A stretch of 64,000 nucleotides of DNA from Gammaproteobacteria bacterium. GTDB taxonomy: Bacteria; Pseudomonadota; Gammaproteobacteria; VBWC01. Positions 25,004 through 34,243 of this stretch are shown here, one piece after another. A model generated the notes under the pieces. That model made no database searches. It was given only the letters and a program-made list of their open reading frames with translations, and was not told where the DNA came from. Each line of letters opens with the position of its first letter. Position 1 is the first letter of the stretch. The position numbers and the translations under genes are program-made. The DNA is taken from positions 21,389-85,388 of the forward strand of contig VBWC01000006.1 in assembly GCA_006218035.1 (NCBI GenBank), given 5' to 3'.

Positions 25004-27427
25004 TCACTTGAAATCTGCGGTGAAATCGTCGACCCGGATCACGTCCTTGCGCGCCAGTTCAGCCGCATGCAGTGTGCCTGCCTCGCTGGCATCAATGACA
25101 CCCTTGTCGAGCCCGTCCGCCGCCAGCGCCTCGATATCGCGACCCGCGAGCCGGCCGCTTGCGGCAGCCGCGCGCAGTTTCTTCTCGATCGCTTCGGCTG
25201 CCACGATTTTTGTCAGCGCGTCCTCGATCCGACCGAGGGCCTCGTTGGGGTCTTGCGAGACAAAAATACCCGCCGTCAGTCGGTCGCGCACCGCGGAGGG
25301 TTGCAGCAAGAGGTCGGCGATGCGATGCCCCAGTTCATCCGACGGAGCACGAAACGGCATGCCGGTCGGAAACGCGATCAACCGCAGCAGCCACGCCACA
25401 GGACGGCTGGGAAGGTTTCTGAAGACACCGTTGAATGCGGTTTGCATCGCATGCAACGCGTCCTGGCACGCCCATTCCACGAGCGGCAGATCCTCGGCCG
25501 GCCGGCCCTGATTTTCAAAATGCTTCAGTACACTGGACATCAGATACATCTGCGCCAGTACATCGCCCAGCCGCCCTGACAACTTTTCGCGACGTTTCAG
25601 TGCGCCGCCCAGCAACAGCATCGTCACATCCGCGGTGATTGCAAATGCCGCGCTCATCCAGGTCAACCGCTGGTAATAGCGCCGGGTTGGGCCGGAAAAC
25701 GGTGTCGGTGAGAGCCGCGCGCGGGTCAGGCCGAGGAACAGCGAACGCGCCGCGTTGCTGATCGCGAATCCGATATGGCCGGCCAGCGCGGTGTCGAAGT
25801 CGCGCGCCGAGCGGACCGGGTCCGCGTCCATCGCCGCTTCCATTTCCTCAAAGACGTAGGGATGACAGCGGATCGCTCCCTGGCCGAAGATGATCAGGCT
25901 GCGGGTCAGGATATTCGCGCCCTCGACTGTGATACTGATCGGGATCGATTGATAGACACGCGCCATGATGTTGCGTGGCCCCATGCAAATGCCGGCACCG
26001 CCCTGGACATCCATGGCGTCGTTGACAACCTTGCGCATATATTCAGTCAGGTGATATTTGACAATGGCCGACGGCACCGAGGGTTTCTCGCCGAGATCGA
26101 CGGCACCGGCGGTCATCGTGCGCGCCGCATCCATGACGTAGGTGTACCCGGCCATACGCGCCAGCGCTTCCTCGACGCCCTCGAACTTGCCGATCGGCAA
26201 GCGGAACTGGCGCCGGATGCGCGCATAGCCGCCGACGCCACGGCAAGCCAGTTTGCCGGCCCCGGTGCTGAGTGCCGGTAAAGAGATGCTGCGCCCTGCG
26301 GCCAATGATTCCATCAGCATCCGCCAGCCCTGGCCGACGCGTTTCTGTCCACCGATGATCCAGTCCATCGGAATGAACACATCCTTGCCGCTGTTCGGCC
26401 CGTTCTGGAACGCCATGTTCAATGGCAGATGGCGGCGGCCGATGGTAATCCCCGGAGTCTGGGTCGGTATCAGCGCCAGCGTAATGCCGATGTCTTCCCG
26501 GTCACCCAGCAGATGATCCGGGTCATAGAGCTTGAACGCCAGGCCCAGCACGGTGGCGACCGGACCGAGCGTGATGTAGCGCTTGTCCCAGTTCAGGCGA
26601 ATGCCGAGCACCTCCTTGCCGTCGAATCTGTCTCGGCAGACGATGCCGGTATCCGGTATGCCGCTCGCGTCACTGCCGGCCTCAGGACTCGTCAGCGCGA
26701 AACACGGTACCTCTTCACCACGGGCGAGCCGCGGCAGATAGTGCTTTTTCTGTTCGTCTGTGCCGTAGTGCAGCAACAGCTCGGCCGGACCGAGCGAGTT
26801 AGGCACCATGACGGTCACCGCTGCGGTGACGCTGCGGCTGGCGACCTTCATAACAACGCTCGAATGCGCCAGCGCGGAAAACTCCAGCCCGCCGTAGCGC
26901 TTCGGAATGATCATGCCGAAGAAGCCGTGCTGCTTGATGAAGGTCCATATTTCCGGCGGCAGGTCGTGGTCGGTATGCGTGATGCGCCAGTCGTCCAGCA
27001 GGCGGCAAAGTTCGTCGACCGGGCCGTCCAGAAAGGCCTTCTCTTCCGATGTTAGTGTCGGGGAGGCAAAGCGTACGAACTGCTTCCAGTCCGGTCGGCC
27101 GCTGAACAGCTGGCTTTCCCACCATACCGAGCCGGCCTCAAGCGCCTCGCGCTCGGTTTGGGACATCGACGGCATGATCTTGCGGAAGACACCCAGTAGC
27201 GGATCGCTCAGCCAGCGGCGGCGTATGCCGGCAACACCCAGGCACGCGACCAGCGTGATAAACGTCGACCAGAGTACGAAGGTGGCGAGATAGCCGGAAT
27301 CGCTGGTGATCGTGATGAAGCCGAGCACCGCGCCGATCGCAATGATCCAGCCCGCAAGCGGGGCCCGGATATAGGCCAGCAACCACGATAGCCCCAGTAT
27401 GACCGCAAGCCACAGGGTCCAGCACAT
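25004..27427 (-). CDS. fadE: Acyl-CoA dehydrogenase FadE
   Basis: 807 residues, matching the unusual length of E. coli FadE (814 aa). Two or three N-terminal membrane segments (WLAVILGLSWLLAYI, GWIIAIGAVLGFITI, FVLWSTFITLVACLG) anchor it. The acyl-CoA dehydrogenase fold follows, with FFGMIIPKRYGGLEFSALAH, FALTSPEAGSDA (FAD/substrate) and the VQGGAGICMGPRN catalytic region, then a C-terminal DUF1974-like extension. It performs the first, FAD-linked step of beta-oxidation at the inner membrane. The ATG at 27427 fits the GGAG site better than a TTG six bases earlier. First gene of the fad operon; a 280-bp upstream gap holds no gene. Confidence 0.96.
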   Translation of the reverse strand: MCWTLWLAVILGLSWLLAYIRAPLAGWIIAIGAVLGFITITSDSGYLATFVLWSTFITLVACLGVAGIRRRWLSDPLLGVFRKIMPSMSQTEREALEAGSVWWESQLFSGRPDWKQFVRFASPTLTSEEKAFLDGPVDELCRLLDDWRITHTDHDLPPEIWTFIKQHGFFGMIIPKRYGGLEFSALAHSSVVMKVASRSVTAAVTVMVPNSLGPAELLLHYGTDEQKKHYLPRLARGEEVPCFALTSPEAGSDASGIPDTGIVCRDRFDGKEVLGIRLNWDKRYITLGPVATVLGLAFKLYDPDHLLGDREDIGITLALIPTQTPGITIGRRHLPLNMAFQNGPNSGKDVFIPMDWIIGGQKRVGQGWRMLMESLAAGRSISLPALSTGAGKLACRGVGGYARIRRQFRLPIGKFEGVEEALARMAGYTYVMDAARTMTAGAVDLGEKPSVPSAIVKYHLTEYMRKVVNDAMDVQGGAGICMGPRNIMARVYQSIPISITVEGANILTRSLIIFGQGAIRCHPYVFEEMEAAMDADPVRSARDFDTALAGHIGFAISNAARSLFLGLTRARLSPTPFSGPTRRYYQRLTWMSAAFAITADVTMLLLGGALKRREKLSGRLGDVLAQMYLMSSVLKHFENQGRPAEDLPLVEWACQDALHAMQTAFNGVFRNLPSRPVAWLLRLIAFPTGMPFRAPSDELGHRIADLLLQPSAVRDRLTAGIFVSQDPNEALGRIEDALTKIVAAEAIEKKLRAAAASGRLAGRDIEALAADGLDKGVIDASEAGTLHAAELARKDVIRVDDFTADFK

Positions 27428-27707
27428 AGGCAACGCTCCTTCGTTGTTTTCAGTCTACCAGTTCGGCGCGGTTCCGCCGCATCTGGCCCGCCTGGTTGTC
27501 GCCGGCTTCACGTTCGTGGTCGTTGGCGATATCCACCGCCGATTAGAACCGCCTCGCAACACGCCGTCAAACAAGCTATCCCGTTGTAATATCGGCAAGA
27601 ATACCGGATTCTGTAGGCGTGGAATGTTGCGGCGACTATCGTTTGGTAGTCCGGAAACCGGTATTCAGACGGGCGACAAACCGGGCGCTTCGTGCGGTCG
27701 GCCGTGA

Positions 27708-28181
27708 TCAAATATGCAGTATCAGCAGTATTTCGTAGGCAATCAGCAGGACATACAGGGAAAACACCCCGTACAGGAGATGCAGCACGCGGAAGCCGCC
27801 CCAAAGGTGGAACGTATAGTGCGTCACGAGAAAGATCAGGCCGAGTGATGTTAAGGCAAACTTGGTGGTGACGAATAACGCGATGTCTTTCTGGATCAGA
27901 AAGTCCATCATCCCGTTCGCTTCAATGGCGCCACGCTGCAACAGTTCCAGCGTCAGGAACGCGTCCAACGAACTCAGACACAGCGTCGCGATAATCGGCA
28001 GCCAAAGCGAGGGTTCATAGCGATCGACATAATGGCCGGCGACACGTCCACCGGCCAGCGTCACACGATCGGTTTCGCGGCGCAGCTGGCCGCGCCTGCC
28101 CCACAGGCGCTGGAAATTCATCAGCAGTTTCCAGCGTGACCGCGAGCGACGATCGACGGTATTTCGGCGTTCTGATTGCAC
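27708..28181 (-). CDS. DUF5658-like membrane protein
   Basis: 157 residues. A basic N-terminus (RRNTVDRRSRSRWK) is followed by three or four membrane segments: LWLPIIATLCLSSLDAFLTL, IALFVTTKFALTSLGLIFLV and LLYGVFSLYVLLIAYEILLI. The layout of a DAFLTLELLQRGAIEANGMM loop between helices 1 and 2 is typical of DUF5658 proteins, whose function is unknown. The GTG at 28181 follows GGGGGAAG; an open frame extends 39 codons upstream without similarity. It lies 150 bp downstream of the AbgT gene on the same strand. Confidence 0.72.
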   Translation of the reverse strand: MQSERRNTVDRRSRSRWKLLMNFQRLWGRRGQLRRETDRVTLAGGRVAGHYVDRYEPSLWLPIIATLCLSSLDAFLTLELLQRGAIEANGMMDFLIQKDIALFVTTKFALTSLGLIFLVTHYTFHLWGGFRVLHLLYGVFSLYVLLIAYEILLILHI

Positions 28182-28331
28182 AGCGTATTCTTCCCCCAAT
28201 GACGCGCGATGTTCAAGCAGATTTCGTGCCACGAAAATTTGCGTCGCAGGATCAGGTGGATAACCCATACAGGCCGGCGGATAGCCAAAAAGTGGCAAGA
28301 AATCCGACAGCGTGAAGCAGCCGCGTACGGG

Positions 28332-29900
28332 TCAGCCTGGCACGACACCCGGCAGGTAGGTCAATGGGCCGGCCGGGCCCAGGGCAATTCCCAGCCCGAT
28401 CCACAGCAGCAGCAGGGCGCTCCAGAGCAACGTAAAAACGATCGTGTACGGCAACATCAGGGCGACCAGCGTGCCGATGCCGCCGGTCGGCAGATATCGC
28501 TGCATGAATGCCAGTACGATGATGATGTAGGGATTAAGCGGTGTGATGACATTGCTGACGGAATCCCCGATGCGGTAGGCCGCCTGCGTCAGTTCCGGGC
28601 TGATACCGACCTGCATGAACATCGGCACGAATACGGGCGCGAACAGCGCGTACTTGGCCGATGACGAACCGATGAACAGATTGCCGGTCAAGGTCACCAG
28701 AATGAAAGCGCCGATCAGCGGCATTATCCCGAGATCGGCGCTGGAGAGCATCTGTCCGCCGGTAATCGCGAGCATTTCGCCAAGACGCGAAACCTTGAAC
28801 AGCTCGATGAACTGCGCGGCGAAGAATGCCAGCACGATATAGGAACCGAGGCCGGCGACCGTCTGGCCCATCATTCTGGCGATATCCCTGTCGTTGCGTA
28901 TGGTCCCCGCGCCGACACCATATGCCACGCCCGGAATCAGGAACACCAGAAACAGTAACGGCACCACCGCCTCGATCCAGCGGGAAAAGCGCTGACCTTC
29001 GCCCTGTAACGGCGCGCCGGGGACGAGAACCAGAACCGCGACGACGAGCAGCGTGACGCCGCCGGCGGCGATGCCGGCGATCAGGCCGCGGCGTTCGTTC
29101 CCGGCAGCGGGGTCATGGATGCTGGCGATGGGCGATGCGGTGGTGGCGGGGGAGTGGTCCCGCAGCAAACGCGGCTCGACGATCCGCGACGTGACAAACC
29201 ATCCCGCCAACGTCAGTAACAGCGTCGAGGCAATCATGAACCACCAGTTAGCGGTGACGGCCACGCGATAGCCGGTGTCGACGAGTTGCGCAGCGGCCTC
29301 GGTCAGTCCCGCCAGCAACGGATCGAGAGCGGTGATAAACAGATTCGCCCCGAAGCCGGCAGACACGCCGGCAAACGCCGCCGCAAGCCCGGCCAGCGGC
29401 GGACGTCCGACCGCGTAATACAACGCCGCCGCCAGTGGTGGCAGCACCACATAGCCGGCATCCAAGGTCAATGACGATATGATGCCGATAAACACGATCG
29501 CGGGCGTCATTAGTACCCGCGGTGTCGAGCGCATGCCGCGCTTGATCAATGCGTTGATAAAACCGCTATGCTCAGCGATACCGATGCCCAGCATGCCAAC
29601 CAGCACAATACCCAATGGCGGAAACGCCATGAAATTGCTGACCATGTGGCTTAACAGCCACCATAGTCCGTCACTGTTCAACATGCCGACCGCTGTCACG
29701 GTCTGGACCACTTGCAGGCGCTTTCCGTCGACGTCCTGGACGACGATCTTGTCGACGGCCCAGCCGAGATCCATCGCCAGCTGTGATAGCACCATGATCA
29801 ACGTGGCACCAATGAAGAACAGCGTCGCCGGCGCAGGCAGACGGTTGCCGGTGTGTTCGATCCAGTCGAGGATGCGTGTTCGGTTCATGCCGCTGGTCAT
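28332..29900 (-). CDS. AbgT-family transporter
   Basis: 522 residues with about twelve membrane segments. AbgT landmarks are AHSGFINALIKRGMRSTPR, GFGANLFITALDPLLAGLTE, the re-entrant GSSSAKYALFAPVFVPMF and GDSVSNVITPLNPYI. AbgT imports p-aminobenzoyl-glutamate in E. coli, while MtrF-like members export sulfonamides and p-aminobenzoate using the proton gradient. No abgA/B hydrolase is nearby, so the substrate is open. Two nearby ATG starts exist (29900 and 29888) with no strong ribosome site for either. Confidence 0.93.
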   Translation of the reverse strand: MTSGMNRTRILDWIEHTGNRLPAPATLFFIGATLIMVLSQLAMDLGWAVDKIVVQDVDGKRLQVVQTVTAVGMLNSDGLWWLLSHMVSNFMAFPPLGIVLVGMLGIGIAEHSGFINALIKRGMRSTPRVLMTPAIVFIGIISSLTLDAGYVVLPPLAAALYYAVGRPPLAGLAAAFAGVSAGFGANLFITALDPLLAGLTEAAAQLVDTGYRVAVTANWWFMIASTLLLTLAGWFVTSRIVEPRLLRDHSPATTASPIASIHDPAAGNERRGLIAGIAAGGVTLLVVAVLVLVPGAPLQGEGQRFSRWIEAVVPLLFLVFLIPGVAYGVGAGTIRNDRDIARMMGQTVAGLGSYIVLAFFAAQFIELFKVSRLGEMLAITGGQMLSSADLGIMPLIGAFILVTLTGNLFIGSSSAKYALFAPVFVPMFMQVGISPELTQAAYRIGDSVSNVITPLNPYIIIVLAFMQRYLPTGGIGTLVALMLPYTIVFTLLWSALLLLWIGLGIALGPAGPLTYLPGVVPG

Positions 29901-29942
29901 GTTACCGGGCGCGGTAGCGGCCTTGCTACCGATTTATTCTAT

Positions 29943-30146
29943 GGAAGCGCTGATCAAGCGGCTTCTTGTCATTTCGACCGCAGGCGACCGCCATGGATGG
30001 CGGAAGATAGAGCAACGCAGGAGCAGTTGCCGGGAGAAATCGTGATGTGGTGGAATCGCCTCGAAGTTTTCACCACCAGGATTTCTCGCCAGCTCCCTCG
30101 CGACGCTCGGGACAGGGCTAGAAATGACAATTAATCAGAGATTCCC
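29943..30146. repeat. MITE-like inverted-repeat element, copy A
   Basis: About 204 bp with related ends. The left tip GGAAGCGCTGATCAA and the right tip (reverse complement GGGAATCTCTGATTAA) are each followed inward by TGTCATTTC/GAAATGACA arms (29967-29975 and 30121-30129). It contains no credible gene. The tips resemble those of the elements at 59966 and 62814, so this is one member of a dispersed family. It fills most of the gap between AbgT and mgtC. Confidence 0.6.
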
Positions 30147-30196
30147 TATAGAAAATCGGGCGCAGCGTGCAGGTCAGTGGTGGTGCGGTGTATGGC

Positions 30197-30889
30197 CTAA
30201 TCGCCAGTCGGGGTGATTTCGAATTCGAAAACGCGATCCATGTTATTGAACGTTTCCGCCAGGTTATGAAAGTTTATGGCTTCCTTGGTCTTGATCGTGG
30301 TGCTGTACCGGAAATAACGACCCTCACTTTCCAGCTGATAACTGGGATGGGTCAGGGTCGCGTTGTGATCCTTGAGTATCTGCCGCAGCTCTTCCTCCGG
30401 CATATGCTCGCGGCGCGCAAAGCGCACGGTGAGGCGCGCATAGCGCAACGTCGGCATGCGGTTTTCGAGCCAGCGAAAGAACGCGAGTACGCCGATCGAT
30501 AAAACGCAGGTGAATGCTGCCGCGAAATAGAGACCCATGCCGATGACGATGCCGATGGATGCAGTTATCCAGATCGATGCCGCCGTCGTCAGGCCGCGTA
30601 CCGTGAGGCCATCTTTAATGATAACGCCGGCGCCAAGGAAACCGATGCCGGTCATGATGCCCTGGCCCATGCGCGTCGGATCGACCCGTATCGTTTCAAT
30701 GGGCGCACCCGCGAGCAGCTTCCACTGGAAGACGGTAAACAACATCAGCAGGCTTGCGGACATGCAGACCAGTGTATGCGTGCGGAATCCGGCAGGCCGC
30801 CCGTGATACGAGCGCTCAAGGCCGATCAGACCGCCGGCCAGCGCTGACAGTAACATCCGTGTCACCGTGGTGACGTACTCGTGTTCCAT
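30197..30889 (-). CDS. MgtC/SapB family membrane protein
   Basis: 230 residues. The N-terminal MgtC domain has GGLIGLERSYHGRPAGFRTHTLVCMSAS (split over helices 1-2), MGQGIMTGIGFLGAGVIIKD and GLTTAASIWITASIGIVIG. The C-terminal cytoplasmic ACT-like domain spans from about residue 145. Members act in low-magnesium adaptation by modulating ATP synthase and phosphate uptake. The ATG at 30889 follows GGAG. It lies downstream of the patatin gene on the same strand, 89 bp apart. Confidence 0.92.
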   Translation of the reverse strand: MEHEYVTTVTRMLLSALAGGLIGLERSYHGRPAGFRTHTLVCMSASLLMLFTVFQWKLLAGAPIETIRVDPTRMGQGIMTGIGFLGAGVIIKDGLTVRGLTTAASIWITASIGIVIGMGLYFAAAFTCVLSIGVLAFFRWLENRMPTLRYARLTVRFARREHMPEEELRQILKDHNATLTHPSYQLESEGRYFRYSTTIKTKEAINFHNLAETFNNMDRVFEFEITPTGD

Positions 30890-30978
30890 GAATATCAATG
30901 CTCCGTTATGTGGCAGCCGTTTTGCGCCAGGCTCGTTCCATAAAAAAACGATATCGACTGAACATAGTGCCCGGTATC

Positions 30979-32157
30979 CTAGGCCGGCGTTTCCCCGCCG
31001 TTCACCCCGAGAAAAGTCAGTACCTCGGCTTTTCTGTCCATCGTATCCTTGTAGCCGAGCGCCATCAGCTCCTCGCAGTACTCCTTTTCGAACAGCAGAT
31101 AGCTTAGCAGGTTCGATCCGCCGCGATTCGGCGCCCCGACGCCCCGCAGCAGATACCGTACCGGCAGCGGCAACCGATGGGCGTGTCGTTGGGCGATCTT
31201 GCCGATGTCTTCACTTGGCGAAATCATCAGTACCTCGACTGGCCGCAATGTCAGGTCGCTGTCGTCGATATGGCGCGATGGAATCATCGCTACCGCCTTG
31301 TTGATGAGATCACGCCGCTCCATGTCGATCGCGATGTTATCCAGGAAAATACTGTTCAGCACGTGGCCGGCGATCAGCGCCATGGACGGGTAATTCATTA
31401 CCCGCTCACGCGGCGCGACATCATCGGTTTCCTGGCGCACGCCGATCACGAATACCCGGTCAGCGCCGAGCTGCAGCGCGGTGCCGATCGGTTCGATATG
31501 GCGCATCGATCCATCGCCGAAAAATTCACGGTTCACCTTGATCGCGCGAAATACGAACGGGATTGCCGAAGACGCCAGCAGGTGATCGAGAGTGATTCTC
31601 GATCGTACGCCGCATCGTCGCACACGCTGCCAGGGCCGCAGGGCATCGACGCCCTGAAAGAATGTGACCGACTGGCCGGAGTTGTAGCCCGAGGCAGTGA
31701 TACTCAGTGCGTGCAGCGCCCCCGCGTCGATGGAGTTCTGGATCTCGTCGAATGACAGGAGTTCGGTCAGCAGTTTGCGCAGCGGCGCGCGATCGAGCAG
31801 CGCATGAGGATTATGTTCGCCGAGTCCGCCGAGCATCATTGCCGACAGCCAGTGTAGTCCGCTCAGCGCGATACCCCGGGCATCCGAACGGAATACGTGT
31901 TGAGACTGGAAATTGCTCCAGACGCGGTGGATCTGGAATACCCCTTCGCGAAAACGCGTCGCATAAACCGCCAGCGCCGCGGCATTAATCGCTCCCGCCG
32001 ACGCACCGCATACAATCGGAAAAGGATTCGGCGAGTTACGCGGCAGTAGTTTTGCGACGGCGCGCAGCACCCCTACCTGATACGCAGCACGCGCGCCACC
32101 ACCGCCGAGTACAAGGCCGGTTTTTGGCGCTGGTGTGTCCTTTGATCCCCAAAACAC
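30979..32157 (-). CDS. Patatin-like phospholipase
   Basis: 392 residues. The oxyanion motif GGGGARAAYQVGVL (residues 18-31) and the nucleophile elbow CGASAGAIN (Ser53) are present, and the catalytic Asp lies in FFGDGSMRHIEPI. It is a Ser-Asp dyad lipid acyl hydrolase. It has no signal peptide, so it is presumably cytoplasmic and membrane-associated. The C-terminal 120 residues include VEVLMISPSEDIGKIAQRHA and a region ending in ALGYKDT, typical of the bacterial DUF3734-like group. The start is a GTG. The 278 bp upstream hold no convincing gene. Confidence 0.92.
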   Translation of the reverse strand: MFWGSKDTPAPKTGLVLGGGGARAAYQVGVLRAVAKLLPRNSPNPFPIVCGASAGAINAAALAVYATRFREGVFQIHRVWSNFQSQHVFRSDARGIALSGLHWLSAMMLGGLGEHNPHALLDRAPLRKLLTELLSFDEIQNSIDAGALHALSITASGYNSGQSVTFFQGVDALRPWQRVRRCGVRSRITLDHLLASSAIPFVFRAIKVNREFFGDGSMRHIEPIGTALQLGADRVFVIGVRQETDDVAPRERVMNYPSMALIAGHVLNSIFLDNIAIDMERRDLINKAVAMIPSRHIDDSDLTLRPVEVLMISPSEDIGKIAQRHAHRLPLPVRYLLRGVGAPNRGGSNLLSYLLFEKEYCEELMALGYKDTMDRKAEVLTFLGVNGGETPA

Positions 32158-32435
32158 TGCCGAATGTCCCGTACGCGGTTCCGTCCGAAGTCCGTTTTGG
32201 CGGGCTGGCCCAGGATACGACTAACGCTACTCCGGCTACGTTACATCAGTATCGACAAGCCCGAAATTAGTTGTTTTACCGGTAACTTATCGGCAGCGCA
32301 CCGCCGCTCTGTAGCGGTGACGCTGGTAACGACTGTACAACAGTTCGGCAGTTTTTCAACATCACGACGAGTTTTCCCACGCGTCCGGGGGGTCCGGATT
32401 CGGACACGCCGTCGGAGTCGTCGTGATTGCCGTTC

Positions 32436-32804
32436 ATGCTTTCCCTGGATTTTCAGCGGGCCCGCCATGTTGAACGCCGCATGGCGCGATCAACCGGAGT
32501 AACGCTGTTTCGGGCCACACCGACGGTTATCGGTGTGTCGATCGACAATGTCGCATTTTGCCTTGAAGCGGGAGCGCACTACCCAGTGTACGAGTGTTTG
32601 ACCGACGGCGATCCGGGCCAAGTCACTAGCGTTCATCGGCAAGCCTTTCAGCGCTGGAACGGCGGCGCTGCCTCACGATATATTTTCCGTAGTGCGGTAG
32701 TGAGCGCCGAACACGGCAAGGCCGACGGCGCGCCGGCGCGGGTACGGGTCACCGCGCTGTCCTGGGTGGCCGGCATCGTTGAGGTCGCCGCGCGTGGAGG
32801 TTAA
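32436..32804 (+). CDS. Hypothetical protein, uncertain
   Basis: A possible 122-residue protein beginning at ATG 32436. The last two thirds show G/C-rich third codon positions like neighbouring genes (ending WVAGIVEVAARGG), which favours coding. There is no clear ribosome site, no recognised domain, no signal peptide and no TM segment. The first part looks less gene-like. It lies between the patatin gene and the DUF3135 gene. It may be a degraded or lineage-specific gene. Confidence 0.35.
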   Translation: MLSLDFQRARHVERRMARSTGVTLFRATPTVIGVSIDNVAFCLEAGAHYPVYECLTDGDPGQVTSVHRQAFQRWNGGAASRYIFRSAVVSAEHGKADGAPARVRVTALSWVAGIVEVAARGG

Positions 32805-32945
32805 CGATAACCATCATCCGGTATCGGCGCCGAACCCGGCCAATAGGGTATATCCCCCCGATGCCGTCCGATGTGGCGCCGTATCGAGATCAGGACGCAA
32901 TTGTGATTTATAATCCTGATTCATCCATCCGGGAACAGTACCTCC

Positions 32946-33308
32946 GTGGGCGATCCAGAGGCACCGACATTTGATTTTGACGAGTGGCAGCGGCTGGCTC
33001 AGACCGATCCGGCGGCCTTCGAGGACTGGCGCGCCAGCGTAATCCGTCAGTTTATCGAACAGGCCCCGCCGGACAGGCGTCGCCGTCTGGAGGGTTTGCA
33101 GTGGCGTATCGATATGGAGCGGCGCAAATACCGTGATCCGCTCGTGTCATCCCAGCGGTTGTACGGGCTGATGCTGGATTCATATGTCGGAGAAGGCGGT
33201 TTGCTGGCCGCCGTAGGACAACTGACGGCATCGGGCACGGCGACGACCGGCCGCGCCGCTTCGCCAGCGAAGATATTGCCATTCAGAAATCTTGCTGCGA
33301 CGGACTGA
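32946..33308 (+). CDS. DUF3135 family protein
   Basis: 120 residues. The N-terminal FDFDEWQRLAQTDPAAFEDWR followed by RRRLEGLQWRIDMERRKYRDPL is the pattern of DUF3135, a small cytoplasmic family of unknown function in gammaproteobacteria. The C-terminal 40 residues are low-complexity Ala/Thr-rich. The start is a GTG at 32946. It converges on the algH-like gene with a 9-bp gap. Confidence 0.75.
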   Translation: MGDPEAPTFDFDEWQRLAQTDPAAFEDWRASVIRQFIEQAPPDRRRRLEGLQWRIDMERRKYRDPLVSSQRLYGLMLDSYVGEGGLLAAVGQLTASGTATTGRAASPAKILPFRNLAATD

Positions 33309-33317
33309 CCCGCCGGC

Positions 33318-33965
33318 TCATGTCCACTGCCCTGACCATCGTTTGATCAGGTCTACCCAGAGTTTGCGCGGTGCCGCAGCAAATATGATCGCGGTATCCG
33401 CCTGTATCGCCAGCCAGTCGCCGCGGGATATTTCAACCTCGAGTTGCCCGGGCACCCAGGCCGAATAGCCGGAATATGCCCGCACGGAATCGTCCGGGCT
33501 CGCGTTGCTGAGTATATGGATCAGGGCGGTCCTTCCTGCAGCGAGCGATACGTCGGCGATAATGCGATGTTCGGTGCCATGTTCGCGCGGAGTGCGGGTC
33601 AACAAAAACACGGCCTGGGGGACGACCGGGCCACCGAAATGCAGCATGGCGGCGTTATCGGCAACGCTCGCCAGTTCCGGCAGCCGCCGCCCCAACTCGA
33701 AAGTGGTCGGTCGGTTGATGATTAACCCGATCGCGCCGCCGTCATCGTAGTCCGTCATGACTACGACAGTCCGCTCAAACATCGATCCGGTCAGTTGCTG
33801 CGTCGCGACAAGAAAGACCCCTTTTTTCAGCTGGCGGGCATCCGTCGGGTCTGCCGACACTGGCTCGTACGGTATGACACCGGCAAAAAACATCCCGACA
33901 GCAAAGCAGATCATCCGGGCGAGATACGGCCTGGTTTCCGCTTTGCAGGCGATGGCGACGGTCAT
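33318..33965 (-). CDS. YqgE/AlgH family protein (UPF0301) with N-terminal signal-like extension
   Basis: 215 residues. The core is the YqgE/AlgH fold: GVFLVATQQLTGSMFERTVVV, YDDGGAIGLIINRPT, LHFGGPVVPQAVFLL, SGYSAWVPGQLEVEISRGDW. E. coli YqgE is cytoplasmic and 187 aa. Here the first 45 residues add a hydrophobic stretch (MICFAVGMFFAGVIPYEPVSA) resembling a signal peptide, so this copy may be exported. AlgH is linked to alginate regulation in Pseudomonas, but the molecular role is unknown. The usual neighbour yqgF (ruvX) is absent. Confidence 0.9.
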   Translation of the reverse strand: MTVAIACKAETRPYLARMICFAVGMFFAGVIPYEPVSADPTDARQLKKGVFLVATQQLTGSMFERTVVVMTDYDDGGAIGLIINRPTTFELGRRLPELASVADNAAMLHFGGPVVPQAVFLLTRTPREHGTEHRIIADVSLAAGRTALIHILSNASPDDSVRAYSGYSAWVPGQLEVEISRGDWLAIQADTAIIFAAAPRKLWVDLIKRWSGQWT

Positions 33966-34131
33966 TGACGAGCGAAATCCGACATTGTCCCCGCCACGGG
34001 GCTATACCACCGATCTTCTCGATGATCGCCTGCCGCGATTAACGGCGTTTGGCGGCCGTGTCGATAGAGGTACTGCGGAGAGCCGGTTTTCAGGTATTGA
34101 TGCCCTACGGTCCACATTGTCGTAACGATAT

Positions 34132-34153
34132 GAAAATCAGCCGATTGATTTTC
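34132..34153. promoter_or_regulatory. Inverted repeat, possible operator
   Basis: GAAAATCA-N6-TGATTTTC is a perfect 8-bp-arm palindrome in the divergent 278-bp gap between the algH-like gene and the YbaK-HDOD gene. It is short, AT-rich and centred about 100 bp ahead of the latter, so it looks like a regulator binding site. No regulator is identified. Confidence 0.4.
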
Positions 34154-34243
34154 GCTACATTAACCTCGAAATCGGAACGGCGTCTCATATTTTTGCTGTT
34201 TCAGGTCGATATCTAATTAGAAGAGTCGCGAGGAAATCCCGAA

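Noticed and set aside
27451..27463. CTGGTAGAC upstream of fadE (reverse strand) resembling half a FadR operator
   Set aside because: Only one half matches and the spacing of the second half is wrong; the region may simply be promoter sequence.
32164..32502. 112-codon plus-strand open frame before the uncertain gene at 32436
   Set aside because: Basic, serine- and arginine-rich composition with no signal, domain or ribosome site.
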